64,000 nt of DNA from NCBI RefSeq assembly GCF_014650715.1, contig NZ_BMVM01000012.1:1-64000 (forward strand). The letters are read 5' to 3'. The stretch comes from Streptomyces bluensis (GTDB lineage: Bacteria; Actinomycetota; Actinomycetes; Streptomycetales; Streptomycetaceae). A program made the translations under genes and the position numbers. Below the pieces are notes generated by a model that saw nothing but the letters and a program-made list of their open reading frames with translations, ran no database searches and was not told where the DNA came from. Of the stretch, positions 51,877 to 59,994 are shown piece by piece. The stretch's first letter is position 1. Each line of letters begins with the position of its first letter.

Positions 51877-52224
51877 ATGGGCAGCATGAGCAGCCCGACG
51901 GGGTACGGAGTCCGTACCGAGGAGGTCGGCGGTTCCGCGGGCAAGCTGGACAAGGCGGCGGACGAGCTGGACTCGATCAAGTCGACCATCCCGCAGGAAC
52001 AGTGCTCGTCCCCCGACGCGTTCGGCGGCGAGGAGGCCGCCCCCGCCTACGACGCCTTCGCAGGAGCCTGGCAGCGGGAGGCGACGGTGCTGCGGGACGC
52101 GCTGCGGGAGATCTCCCGCAAGCTGAACACCACGAACCGCGCCTACGGCGCCGCCGAGCAGGGCGCCGAGGAGAGTCTGCGCCGCGCGGCGCCCTCCCAC
52201 GCGGGCCTGTCCGACTTCAACTGA
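51877..52224 (+). CDS. WXG100-like small secreted-type protein
   Basis: 115 residues, predicted to be two long helices (about 15-40 and 60-100) joined by FGGEEAAPAYDAFAGAWQRE. It has the size and hairpin form of ESX/WXG100 substrates, but the turn reads AGAWQ instead of WxG. No Sec signal. GGGGGAGACACAC before the ATG is a strong ribosome-binding site. It begins a four-gene unit (gaps of 59, overlap, and 4-7 bp) with the WXG-protease and the inhibitor-like gene, so it is probably the export partner of the protease. Confidence 0.7.
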   Translation: MGSMSSPTGYGVRTEEVGGSAGKLDKAADELDSIKSTIPQEQCSSPDAFGGEEAAPAYDAFAGAWQREATVLRDALREISRKLNTTNRAYGAAEQGAEESLRRAAPSHAGLSDFN

Positions 52225-52283
52225 CGGACGGCACAAGAACGTCCGGGACTTGCCGGGAACAACGGGGACAACGGGGACAGAGC

Positions 52284-52688
52284 ATGAGTGCTGCGCACGC
52301 CGTGAAATCGGACGACGAGCTGGCGGAACTCGACATCGCGACGCTGCTGCGGTTCGGGCTGGGCGAGGGGGGCCGTCTGCGCACGGCTCTCTTCGGGGAC
52401 GGAGCCGTGGGCGCGGCCGTGGTGCTGGGGCGGGCGGGGGTGTATCCGCGCGCCGTGGCCTTCCTGGCGAAGATCGTGCGCGCGGGCGGCGCCGCGTACG
52501 CGGCCGGCCTCGATGAGCCCGTTCCTGGCGATGACGCGGGCGGCACGGTCCGCGCGTGGCTGGAGGCCGGGGCGAGCGTGCGGCGCACGGTCGAGGACGA
52601 CGAGACGCTGGCGCGCTGGCTGTCCGCCGTCGCGGAGATCATGGCCGTACGCGGGATGGTGTCGGGCACGACGGGGGGACGGGGCTGA
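52284..52688 (+). CDS. Hypothetical protein in the WXG-protease locus
   Basis: 134 residues, unrecognised; mostly helical, with LDIATLLRFGLGEGGRLRTA, an Ala/Gly-rich centre and VRAWLEAGASVRRTVEDDET. No signal peptide or membrane span is clear. Its TGA overlaps the ATG of the protease gene (TGATG), so the two are made together; a dedicated chaperone or adaptor role for the protease is plausible. The leader contains three near-identical 9-bp units (GGGACAAC-type) just before the ATG. Confidence 0.65.
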   Translation: MSAAHAVKSDDELAELDIATLLRFGLGEGGRLRTALFGDGAVGAAVVLGRAGVYPRAVAFLAKIVRAGGAAYAAGLDEPVPGDDAGGTVRAWLEAGASVRRTVEDDETLARWLSAVAEIMAVRGMVSGTTGGRG

Positions 52689-54259
52689 TGGCGGGCGAGG
52701 ACACCACCACCCGGCGGGCCGAACTCGCCGACGCGGTGAACGCGATCGAGGACGCGGGCTCGAAGAACGATCTCATCGCGGCCATCGAGAAGGCGCTCGC
52801 CGTCGCCGGGCCCAAGGGGCACCCGGACGCCATCGAGGCGGCGGCCGACTCCTACAAGAAGGCCGCCGACCAATGCCAGTTCGAGGTCGAGGAGCCGGTC
52901 GAGCAGGTCGCGAGCAGGGACCTCCCGCAGGCGTGGGAGGGCATGGCGAGTGTGACCGCCCAGCAGGTCGTCGCGGCGGCCGGGCGTGCCGCCGAGCAGA
53001 TGACCGAGGCGTTCCGGCAGGGCAAGAAGGCCCTGGAGTGCCTGGCCGACGGCGTGCGTGCCGCCCAGCGCGAGGACGGTCCGGGCCTGGTCGACCTGCG
53101 CCGGGCGCGGACCATGCTCGGCGACCCGGACGGGGTCTTCGACTGGGTGGAGACGGGCGACGAGACAGAGGAGAAGGAGCGGGCCCGCGAGACAGCCCTC
53201 GCGGGTGCCAGGGCCCGGCACGCGGCGGCGGTGTGCGCCGACGACGCGGCCCGTGCGGCGGCCCGCGACCTCAACAAGCTGGCTTCCGAGGCCCGCTCGG
53301 GTCATCTCGACGCGTGCGTGAGCCCCGTCGACAAGCTGATGCTGGCCGACACGGCGATGGTCGACGAGGAGAGCGCGGCCCGCGAGTACAACGAGATCCT
53401 CTCCACGAACGACCTGGAGCGCGCCGGCGAGCGACTCAACAGCATGAGCCCGGAGGACCGCGCCGAGTTCCAGCGGATGCTGGACGCGTCCGCCTCACCG
53501 GAGGAGCGGGCGTACCTGATGAAGGCGCTCGCCGCCGGGCACGACATGGAGAGCCTCGGCGACTTCAGCCAGAAGATCGCGGGCAGGGACGAGGCATGGC
53601 TGGCCCGGCATCTCACCCCGGTGGTCACCGAGGTGGACGCGAACGGCAACCCCGTCCACGACACCACGCAGAACAGCTTCAACGGCCAGCAGTGGATCCA
53701 GGGCGGCGACGGTCAGGAGGCCAGTTGCGTGGCCTCCTCCACCGTCAACGCCCGCGCCATGGTCGACCCGGTCTACGCGCTGGAGCTGACCGGCGGTCCC
53801 GACGGCGACGAGGACGATCCGGAGGCGTTCCGCGAGCGGCTCGTGGACGAGCAGCACCGCGTCCACGACGACGGCGACGGTGACAGGAGCGGCTTCTTCA
53901 ACAACGGCCCGCCCACCGGCATGGACGACGAGGGCTGGTCGGAGGTCGCCGACAACGAGCTCAACTCGCCCACGGGCGCCGACTACGAACGCCAGGACCT
54001 GAACAGCGCCGACGACCGCCGGGGCGTCCTGCCCGAGCTCGAGCAGGCCGTCGCGGAGGGCAAGCCCGTCCCGATCAAGACGACCGGCGACGGCGGCCAC
54101 GCCCTGGTCGTCATCGGCGCCGAGAACGGCATGCTCCAGGTGCACAACCCGTGGGGCGAGACCACCTGGGTCAGTGAGGACGACTTCGTCAACGGCAACA
54201 TGAGCCGGGCGTCGGACGAACGATTCCCGGACGCCACGGGCGTCCACCTGCCGAGGTGA
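52688..54259 (+). CDS. WXG100-fused papain/calpain-like cysteine protease (putative type VII effector)
   Basis: 523 residues. The N-terminal about 130 form a helical hairpin with the motif W83-E84-G85 (LPQAWEGMASVT), a WXG100-like targeting domain. A helical middle follows (165-305). The C-terminal domain (about 325-523) has a plausible triad: Cys347 in GQEASCVASS, His471 in GHALVVIG, Asn487 in VHNPWGETTW, with Gln343 or Gln338 for the oxyanion hole. The GHALVV..HNPWG pattern is that of calpain/papain-fold peptidases. No Sec signal. The next gene resembles inhibitors of exactly this class. Target unknown. Confidence 0.72.
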   Translation: MAGEDTTTRRAELADAVNAIEDAGSKNDLIAAIEKALAVAGPKGHPDAIEAAADSYKKAADQCQFEVEEPVEQVASRDLPQAWEGMASVTAQQVVAAAGRAAEQMTEAFRQGKKALECLADGVRAAQREDGPGLVDLRRARTMLGDPDGVFDWVETGDETEEKERARETALAGARARHAAAVCADDAARAAARDLNKLASEARSGHLDACVSPVDKLMLADTAMVDEESAAREYNEILSTNDLERAGERLNSMSPEDRAEFQRMLDASASPEERAYLMKALAAGHDMESLGDFSQKIAGRDEAWLARHLTPVVTEVDANGNPVHDTTQNSFNGQQWIQGGDGQEASCVASSTVNARAMVDPVYALELTGGPDGDEDDPEAFRERLVDEQHRVHDDGDGDRSGFFNNGPPTGMDDEGWSEVADNELNSPTGADYERQDLNSADDRRGVLPELEQAVAEGKPVPIKTTGDGGHALVVIGAENGMLQVHNPWGETTWVSEDDFVNGNMSRASDERFPDATGVHLPR

Positions 54260-54263
54260 GCCG

Positions 54264-55106
54264 GTGATGCGCGGAGGAAAGACCTTCTGGGGCGTCATCA
54301 GTGGTGTCGCGGCGCTGGCCCTGGGCGGGCTCGGGTTCGTCGGATACGAGGCCGTGTCCGCCGACGACACGGCGTGCTGCGGGGTCCCGAAGCCGCTGCA
54401 CGGCGTGCCGCGCGGCCCGGACGGGGAGATCGACGTCGCCTCCCAGTCCGTCCGGACCACGGTGCTGACCGGGCACGACTTCTCGCTGCACGTCCGCCCG
54501 GGTGGCGACGCAGCGGACTGGGAGGTCGCCGAAGTGGGCGAGTCGGGTGAGTCGGATGAGGTCGTGCGCGCCCGGGGCGAGAAGACCGTCAAGGGCACGC
54601 ACTACTTCACGTTCCGTGCGCTCAAGCCCGGCACGGCGCGCATCGTGCTGAAGGAGAGCGACGGCGAGCGCACCATGACGTACCCGGTCGAGGTCAAGGA
54701 CACCATCCAGGGCACCGTCGTGACCAAGGACCCCGAAGGGCAGTACAGCGAGGCGTACGGGTCGTCCGAGTTCCGCAGGCTCGACGGGGACTTCACGGGC
54801 ACGGTCACCGTGCGCCCCGGCGAGCGGTTCCTCGTCGCCAACCGCTACTCCAACCAGCCGGGCTACACCTGGAAGGTCACCGGGGAGCCGGACGGCGCGG
54901 TGGCGGGGCTGGAGCCCGGCCCTCCGCACACCACCGGCGACCCGGCCGCGGAACGGCAGGACTGGTACGGCTTCACCGCCCGGGAGAAGGGCACGACCAC
55001 GGTCGAACTCTTCGGCTGCTACCGCTGCGGACACGACAGCGAGCCCACGTCGCCCGAGAGCGAGAAGTTCTCCGTGACGAAGACGCTGACCGTGGTGGTG
55101 CGCTGA
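54264..55106 (+). CDS. Exported protein with chagasin-like (I42) protease-inhibitor features
   Basis: 280 residues. One N-terminal hydrophobic segment (FWGVISGVAALALGGLGFVG) ends in a possible signal-peptidase site VSA-DD; a CC pair follows. Two beta-rich repeats (about 62-146 and 178-280) each resemble chagasin inhibitors of papain-type proteases: the second has NQPGYTWKV, close to the NPTTGYxW loop, and both have a GTHYFTFRALKPGTA / WYGFTAREKGTTT strand pair like the inhibitor core. The third loop (RPW) is not evident. It lies 4 bp after the protease gene, as immunity genes do. GTG 54264 or ATG 54267. Confidence 0.65.
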   Translation: MMRGGKTFWGVISGVAALALGGLGFVGYEAVSADDTACCGVPKPLHGVPRGPDGEIDVASQSVRTTVLTGHDFSLHVRPGGDAADWEVAEVGESGESDEVVRARGEKTVKGTHYFTFRALKPGTARIVLKESDGERTMTYPVEVKDTIQGTVVTKDPEGQYSEAYGSSEFRRLDGDFTGTVTVRPGERFLVANRYSNQPGYTWKVTGEPDGAVAGLEPGPPHTTGDPAAERQDWYGFTAREKGTTTVELFGCYRCGHDSEPTSPESEKFSVTKTLTVVVR

Positions 55107-55172
55107 TCCCCTGTCGAGTCCTGTTTCGGTTCCTTCACCCCGAGGGCCGGTCGGCCCCGGTTTCATCCGGTT

Positions 55173-57797
55173 TCATTCGGTGCCACCCAGAGCGGTCATA
55201 GGTGTGACGCGGGTCGCGCGGCGGGCGGGCAGGAGGCCGGCGAGCGCGGTGAGGGCTGCCAGGCCGGTGAAGACCACCAGCAGGTGACCTGCGGGCAGAC
55301 GCAGAGGCGCGCTGGTGACGACGACGCGCATGAGCAGCCAGGCGTAGGGGACGCCGAGGGCCAGGCCGAGGACGCCGCCGAGGACGCCGTACAGACCGGC
55401 TTCCGTGGCGATGGTCCGGCGCAGTGCGCCGCCGCCCAGTCCCAGGGCACGCAGCAGTCCGAACTCACGGGTGCGTTCGATCGCGGTCAGGCTGGTGGTG
55501 GCGGTGACGCCGACGACCGCGATGAGGACGGTCAGGGCGACGAGCCCGAGCGCGGTGGTGCCCATGGTCCGGAGCGTGTCCTGACTGCTGTCACGGCCGG
55601 CCGCCAGAACACTCACGCTGATGTCGTCGGGGTCCGGGACGTGTGCGCGGATCGTGGTCTCCAGCGCCCGGTGCGCTTCGCCACGGGCGGCGAGGCCCTC
55701 GGCGGCGGCGTCGGCGAGGATGCCGCTCACCTTCCGGGAGGCGCCCATCCGGTCGAGGTCGGCGGGTGCGACGAGCACGCCTGCCTGGAGCGGGCCCTGA
55801 CCGGGCAGCGTGGCGGCGACGGTCAGCCGGATGCCGCCGCGGCCGGACGGGAGGGTGAAGGTGTCGCCCGCCCGCACGCCGAGGAGGTCCGCCGTGTCGG
55901 AGGCGACGACCGCGTGGCCGGGGCCGAGGTCGTCGAGGGAACCGGTGGCGGTGTCGACGTACTTGCCGGTGGGCAGCGCGTCCGGTTCCAGGTCCGACAC
56001 CTCGATCTCCCTGTTGCCGACGGTCGTCACGAGGGTGCGGTAGCCGGTGACATGGGTGAGCTGGGGTGACGCGGCGAACTGCCGTACCAGGCTGGCGTCC
56101 AGGCCCTTGCCGCCGGCCGCGACCCGGAAGTCGGCGGGGGCTTCGACGGCTGCGGTGCGTTCCATGTAGCCGCTCAGACAGGCGACGCTGACGAGGGCGC
56201 CGGAGACCAGGGCGACGCCGAGGGCGACGACGACGGAGACGGCCGCGGCACGGTGCGGGGTGCCTCCGACACCGCTGACGGCCAGTCTGCCGGTGGTGCC
56301 CAGCCGGCGCAGCGGCCATCCGGCCACGGCCAGCACGGGGCGGACCAGGAGCGGGCCCAGGGTGATGAGCGCCAGGAAGGCGAAGCCCGCCGAGGCGACC
56401 GTGACCATCATGGCGAAGTCGCGGTCGTAGTCCTCCTGGCCGGGCTCGGGAAGATCGCCGAGGATCAGAGCGGCAAGTCCCGTGGCCGCGGCGGCGAGGA
56501 GGATTCCGGTGGCGAGGCGGGCGGGACGGACACGGCGTTCGCCCGTGACGGTGCCGGCGGTGCGCAGTGCCTGGAGCGGGGACACGCCGGCCGCCGACAG
56601 GGCGGGGGCGAGGACCGCGCAGACCGTCACCAGCACGGTTCCCACGACCACCAGCACGGCCTGGAGCACGGGAAGGCCCGGTGCGGACAGCTCCTGTCCC
56701 GCGAGAAGACGGGCGGCCGGCGGGGCGAGGTGCCCGGCGCCCAGTGCCGTCAGCACCCCGGTCACACCCGCGACCACGCCCACCAGGGCGCCCTCGACGG
56801 CGAGTGCGGTCACCAGCCGGGGCTGCGGGGCTCCGATGGCGCGCAGGAGTGCCAACTGCCGTAGCCGTTGCGCGAAGACGATACGGAACGTCGAGGTGGC
56901 GACCAGGGCGGCGGCCCCCACCGCCACCGCCAGGAACACCGCGATGAGCTGGAAGACCTCACGGAGGTCCCCGTTCACGGCCGCGCGTGCTTCCTCGGCC
57001 CGTACGGCGCTGCCGGCGGTGAGCGACGCGCCGGAGGACGCCTTGTCGAGCACGGCGCGCACCTGCCGGGACAGCTCGTCCTGAGGGACACCGCTCCTGG
57101 CGCGGATGTCCACGCGCGGATAACCCGGCACCTCGGCGAGACGAGCGAGGTGCGTGTCGGTGGTGTAACCGCTGGTCAGCTGTACGGCGGTCGCGGTGCT
57201 CCGCACCACGCCGGTGACGGTGACGGTGACCTTGACGGTCTTCACCCCGTCCTCGTCCTCGGGGTCGGGGAAGAGCAGGGTCGTGCGGGTGCCGGGAGCG
57301 AGCTGGAGTTCCTCGGCGGCCTGACGGTTGACCGCGATCTGGCCTGCGCCGTCGGGATAGCTTCCCTTGACGAGCTCGACCTGGGACAGCGGTCCGGTGC
57401 CGGGGTCGGCGTAGAGCTGCAGATAGCGCTCGAACGGCCCGGCGATCGGCGCGCCGGCGTCCACGCGGCCCACGGCCTCGGCCACACCGGGCAACGCGCG
57501 GATCCGCTCCAGTGTGGCGTCGCTGATGGTGGTCGAGGACTCGTCGTCGGCGGTCGCGATCAGGCTGACGGCCTCGGGGGTGCCACGGAAGCGGTCGACG
57601 GTGGTGTTGGTGGCGATCTGCTGGGCCATGACCGTGGCGAACACCACGAAGGCGGCCACCAGGACCGACAGGCCGGTGGTCAGCAACCGGCCCGGGCGGC
57701 GGAGCAGTTCGGCCAGCTGCGATCCCAGGACGCTCGCGCGCCAAGAAGGCTTCCAGGAGGGCTTCACGGGGGGCTTCAAGGGGGCCGAAGGGGTCAT
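55173..57797 (-). CDS. FtsX/MacB-type ABC transporter permease
   Basis: 874 residues with two FtsX modules in one chain: a first helix (LLTTGLSVLVAAFVVFATVM), a large extracytoplasmic domain, three helices, a second such set starting near residue 500, and the FtsX core (TAIERTREFGLLRALGLGG; FAQRLRQLALLRAIGAPQ). This is the fused permease of MacB/LolCDE-like exporters that act on peptides, lipids or lipoproteins. The ATG overlaps the ATPase stop (ATGA). Confidence 0.9.
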   Translation of the reverse strand: MTPSAPLKPPVKPSWKPSWRASVLGSQLAELLRRPGRLLTTGLSVLVAAFVVFATVMAQQIATNTTVDRFRGTPEAVSLIATADDESSTTISDATLERIRALPGVAEAVGRVDAGAPIAGPFERYLQLYADPGTGPLSQVELVKGSYPDGAGQIAVNRQAAEELQLAPGTRTTLLFPDPEDEDGVKTVKVTVTVTGVVRSTATAVQLTSGYTTDTHLARLAEVPGYPRVDIRARSGVPQDELSRQVRAVLDKASSGASLTAGSAVRAEEARAAVNGDLREVFQLIAVFLAVAVGAAALVATSTFRIVFAQRLRQLALLRAIGAPQPRLVTALAVEGALVGVVAGVTGVLTALGAGHLAPPAARLLAGQELSAPGLPVLQAVLVVVGTVLVTVCAVLAPALSAAGVSPLQALRTAGTVTGERRVRPARLATGILLAAAATGLAALILGDLPEPGQEDYDRDFAMMVTVASAGFAFLALITLGPLLVRPVLAVAGWPLRRLGTTGRLAVSGVGGTPHRAAAVSVVVALGVALVSGALVSVACLSGYMERTAAVEAPADFRVAAGGKGLDASLVRQFAASPQLTHVTGYRTLVTTVGNREIEVSDLEPDALPTGKYVDTATGSLDDLGPGHAVVASDTADLLGVRAGDTFTLPSGRGGIRLTVAATLPGQGPLQAGVLVAPADLDRMGASRKVSGILADAAAEGLAARGEAHRALETTIRAHVPDPDDISVSVLAAGRDSSQDTLRTMGTTALGLVALTVLIAVVGVTATTSLTAIERTREFGLLRALGLGGGALRRTIATEAGLYGVLGGVLGLALGVPYAWLLMRVVVTSAPLRLPAGHLLVVFTGLAALTALAGLLPARRATRVTPMTALGGTE

Positions 57798-58570
57798 CGG
57801 GCCCTCCCCGCAGTCCGCAGGGCCCTGGTGACATCGGCTCCGGCCGCCGCGTCGACGTCGTCGACGATGCGTCCGTCAGCGAGGACGAGCACACGGTCGG
57901 CGTAGGCGGCGGCACGGGGGTCGTGCGTCACCATGACCACGGTCTGGCCGAGGTCCCGCACGGACCGGCGCAGGAAGTCGAGTACCTCCGTGCCCGACCG
58001 CGAGTCCAGGTTGCCGGTGGGCTCGTCGGCGAAGACCACGGCGGGCCGGGCCACCAGGGCCCGGGCCAGCGCCACCCGCTGCTGCTGGCCGCCGGAGAGT
58101 TCGCCGGGCCGGTGCGCCATCCGGTCGCCGATGCCGAGCACGCCGACGAGGTGGTCGAGCAGGTCCTGGTCCAGGCGCCGGCCGGACATGGTGACCGGCA
58201 GCGCGATGTTCTCCAGTGCGGTGAGCTGGGGCAGCAGGTTGAACGACTGGAAGACGAAGCCGACCTTGTCGCGTCGTACGCGGGTCAGCGCCCGGTCGGA
58301 CAGACCGCTCAACTCCGTGCCCTCCAGCACCGCCTGGCCGGAGGTGGGCGAGTCGAGACCGGCCAGGCAGTGCATCAGTGTCGACTTGCCCGAGCCCGAC
58401 GGGCCCGCGATGGCCGTGAACCGCGCACGGGCGAACCCGACCGTCACTCCGTCCAGGGCCCTGATCTGCGCCTGCCCCTGCTGATAGATCTTGACGAGAT
58501 CCACGGCCGCCGCGATGTGCTCACCGGCGGCCGCGGAAGGGGAAACGTCCGTTCCCCGAGCGATAGCCAT
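57794..58570 (-). CDS. MacB/LolD-type ABC transporter ATPase
   Basis: 258 residues: Walker A GPSGSGKSTL, Q-loop FVFQSFNLLPQL, signature ELSGGQQQRVALARAL, Walker B VVFADEPTGNLDSRSG, and the switch His in VMVTHDPRAAAYADR. Sequence of the LolD/MacB subfamily. An extra 20-residue N-terminus precedes the first strand. Co-translated with the permease and preceded by a small membrane protein gene 30 bp upstream. Confidence 0.93.
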   Translation of the reverse strand: MAIARGTDVSPSAAAGEHIAAAVDLVKIYQQGQAQIRALDGVTVGFARARFTAIAGPSGSGKSTLMHCLAGLDSPTSGQAVLEGTELSGLSDRALTRVRRDKVGFVFQSFNLLPQLTALENIALPVTMSGRRLDQDLLDHLVGVLGIGDRMAHRPGELSGGQQQRVALARALVARPAVVFADEPTGNLDSRSGTEVLDFLRRSVRDLGQTVVMVTHDPRAAAYADRVLVLADGRIVDDVDAAAGADVTRALRTAGRAR

Positions 58571-58600
58571 GAGATGAATTCCCTTTTCGCGTCGGCGTTT

Positions 58601-59029
58601 TCAGGACGCGATCGGAGGCAGCGTGAGCGTGACGCCCGCGTCCGCACAGTGGCTGTTGGCCTTGTCCGCCAACTCCCGCACCTGCTTGTTCGTCGGGGGC
58701 GTGCCCTCCCCCTTCGCCTGCAGGGCCGCCCAGACTTCGTACTGGGCGATCCGGAAGCCGAGGTAACCGTCCTTCATCTGCGACCTGCGCAGTTGCATGG
58801 TGTTCTTCTCCCACTCCTCGACGGCTTCCTTGTCGTGGGAGAGGTCCTGCGCCCCGTCGACGATGCGCTGCGCCAGTTCGCAGTCGGCCTTTGACGCCTG
58901 ACTGGGCTGCTTGCGCTCGTAGAGCCAGTATCCGCCGGCTGTCGCAATCGCCACGAGAAATGCTGCCGCGACGGTGCCGAAAATTATCGCCTTCTTTTTC
59001 CGGCCGGGTACGGATACGGAAACCGCCAT
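58601..59029 (-). CDS. Small membrane-anchored protein upstream of the ABC exporter
   Basis: 142 residues, unrecognised. RKKK precedes one membrane helix (AIIFGTVAAAFLVAIATAGGYW in parts); the exterior part is helical with ADCELAQRIVDGAQDLSHDK and a C-terminal Cys (NSHCADAG), so a disulfide is likely. GGAGGGCATC before the ATG is a strong ribosome-binding site. First gene of the exporter unit; perhaps a periplasmic-side accessory or sensor for the MacB-like transporter. Confidence 0.7.
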   Translation of the reverse strand: MAVSVSVPGRKKKAIIFGTVAAAFLVAIATAGGYWLYERKQPSQASKADCELAQRIVDGAQDLSHDKEAVEEWEKNTMQLRRSQMKDGYLGFRIAQYEVWAALQAKGEGTPPTNKQVRELADKANSHCADAGVTLTLPPIAS

Positions 59030-59055
59030 GATGCCCTCCGAGGATTTCTTCCGAA

Positions 59056-59114
59056 GCTGTTTGTCGACGCTGTTTGGCGACGCTGTTTGGCGACGCTCGA
59101 CGCTGTTTGTCGAT
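59056..59114. repeat. 13-bp direct repeats upstream of the exporter unit
   Basis: GCTGTTTGTCGAC (59056), GCTGTTTGGCGAC (59069), GCTGTTTGGCGAC (59082) and, after a 7-bp GCTCGAC spacer, GCTGTTTGTCGAT (59102). The array starts about 27 bp before the small membrane protein start. It may be a response-regulator binding array or a slipped repeat within the promoter. Confidence 0.8.
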
Positions 59115-59271
59115 CAGCACGGGTAATTCTCGAAGAACGGCCGTCGCGGCACATCGGATCAGAACCTGATCTCCGCACCGCCCGACTGCGACCGGGAGGG
59201 GAGGGCGGGACTACGACCACAGTCGCAGTCCCGCGGTGGGCCCCGTAGGCAGGTGGTCAGCCGACGGGTCG

Positions 59272-59994
59272 TCAGCCGGCGGGGCTGACGAGGCCCGCGT
59301 CGTAGGCGAAGATGACGGCCTGCACGCGGTCGCGCAGGTCCAGCTTGGTCAGGATCTTCCCGAAGTGGGTCTTCACGGTCGCCTCGGCGATGAACAGGCG
59401 AGAGGCGATCTCGCTGTTGGACAGGCCCTCGGCGATCAGCCGGAGCACGTCCCGTTCGCGCGCGGTCAGCAGGTCCAGCCGCTCGTCATGGCGGGGCGTG
59501 GGCGCCAGCTTGCCCGCGAACCGGTCCAGCAGCTGGCGGGTGACGCGCGGGGCCACGACGGACTCGCCGGCCGCCACGACACGGATCGCCGTCACGACCT
59601 CCTCGGGCGGGGTGTTCTTCAGCAGGAAGCCGCTCGCACCGGCCTGCAGCGCGGCGAAGGCGTCCTCGTCGGTGTCGAAGGTGGTGAGCACCAGCACCCG
59701 GGGCGCTCCGGAGAGTCGGCTCAGCCGCCCGGTCGCCTCGACGCCGTCCATGACGGGCATGCGGATGTCCATGATGACGACATCGGCCTCCGTGCCCGCC
59801 AGCAGCTTCAGCGCGTCCGCGCCGTTCTCCGCCTCGCCCACGACCTGGATGTCGCTCTGCGCGGCCAGCACCATCGCGAACCCCGCCCGGATCAGCGGCT
59901 GGTCGTCCACCACGACGACACGGATCGGCCCGCGCGTGTCCTTCATGCCATCGGTGGCCCTGTCGGTTGTCCCGCCGGTTGTCCTGTCATTCAT
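59272..59994 (-). CDS. NarL/LuxR-type response regulator
   Basis: 240 residues: receiver domain (VVVVDDQPLIRAG; phospho-acceptor Asp in VVIMDIRMPVMDG; Thr in LTTFDTDE; Lys in FLLKNTPP) and a C-terminal LuxR HTH (LTARERDVLRLIAEGLSNSEIASRLFIAEATVKTHFGKIL, read in parts). The ATG overlaps the kinase stop (ATGA). It lies upstream of the MacB-like exporter unit on the same strand and probably controls it. Confidence 0.93.
   Translation of the reverse strand: MNDRTTGGTTDRATDGMKDTRGPIRVVVVDDQPLIRAGFAMVLAAQSDIQVVGEAENGADALKLLAGTEADVVIMDIRMPVMDGVEATGRLSRLSGAPRVLVLTTFDTDEDAFAALQAGASGFLLKNTPPEEVVTAIRVVAAGESVVAPRVTRQLLDRFAGKLAPTPRHDERLDLLTARERDVLRLIAEGLSNSEIASRLFIAEATVKTHFGKILTKLDLRDRVQAVIFAYDAGLVSPAG

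Noticed and set aside
54264..55106. Reading the inhibitor-like gene as a simple lipoprotein because of its CC pair
   Set aside because: The cysteines lie about 15 residues after the hydrophobic segment and no lipobox pattern (L-A/S/T-A/G-C) precedes them.
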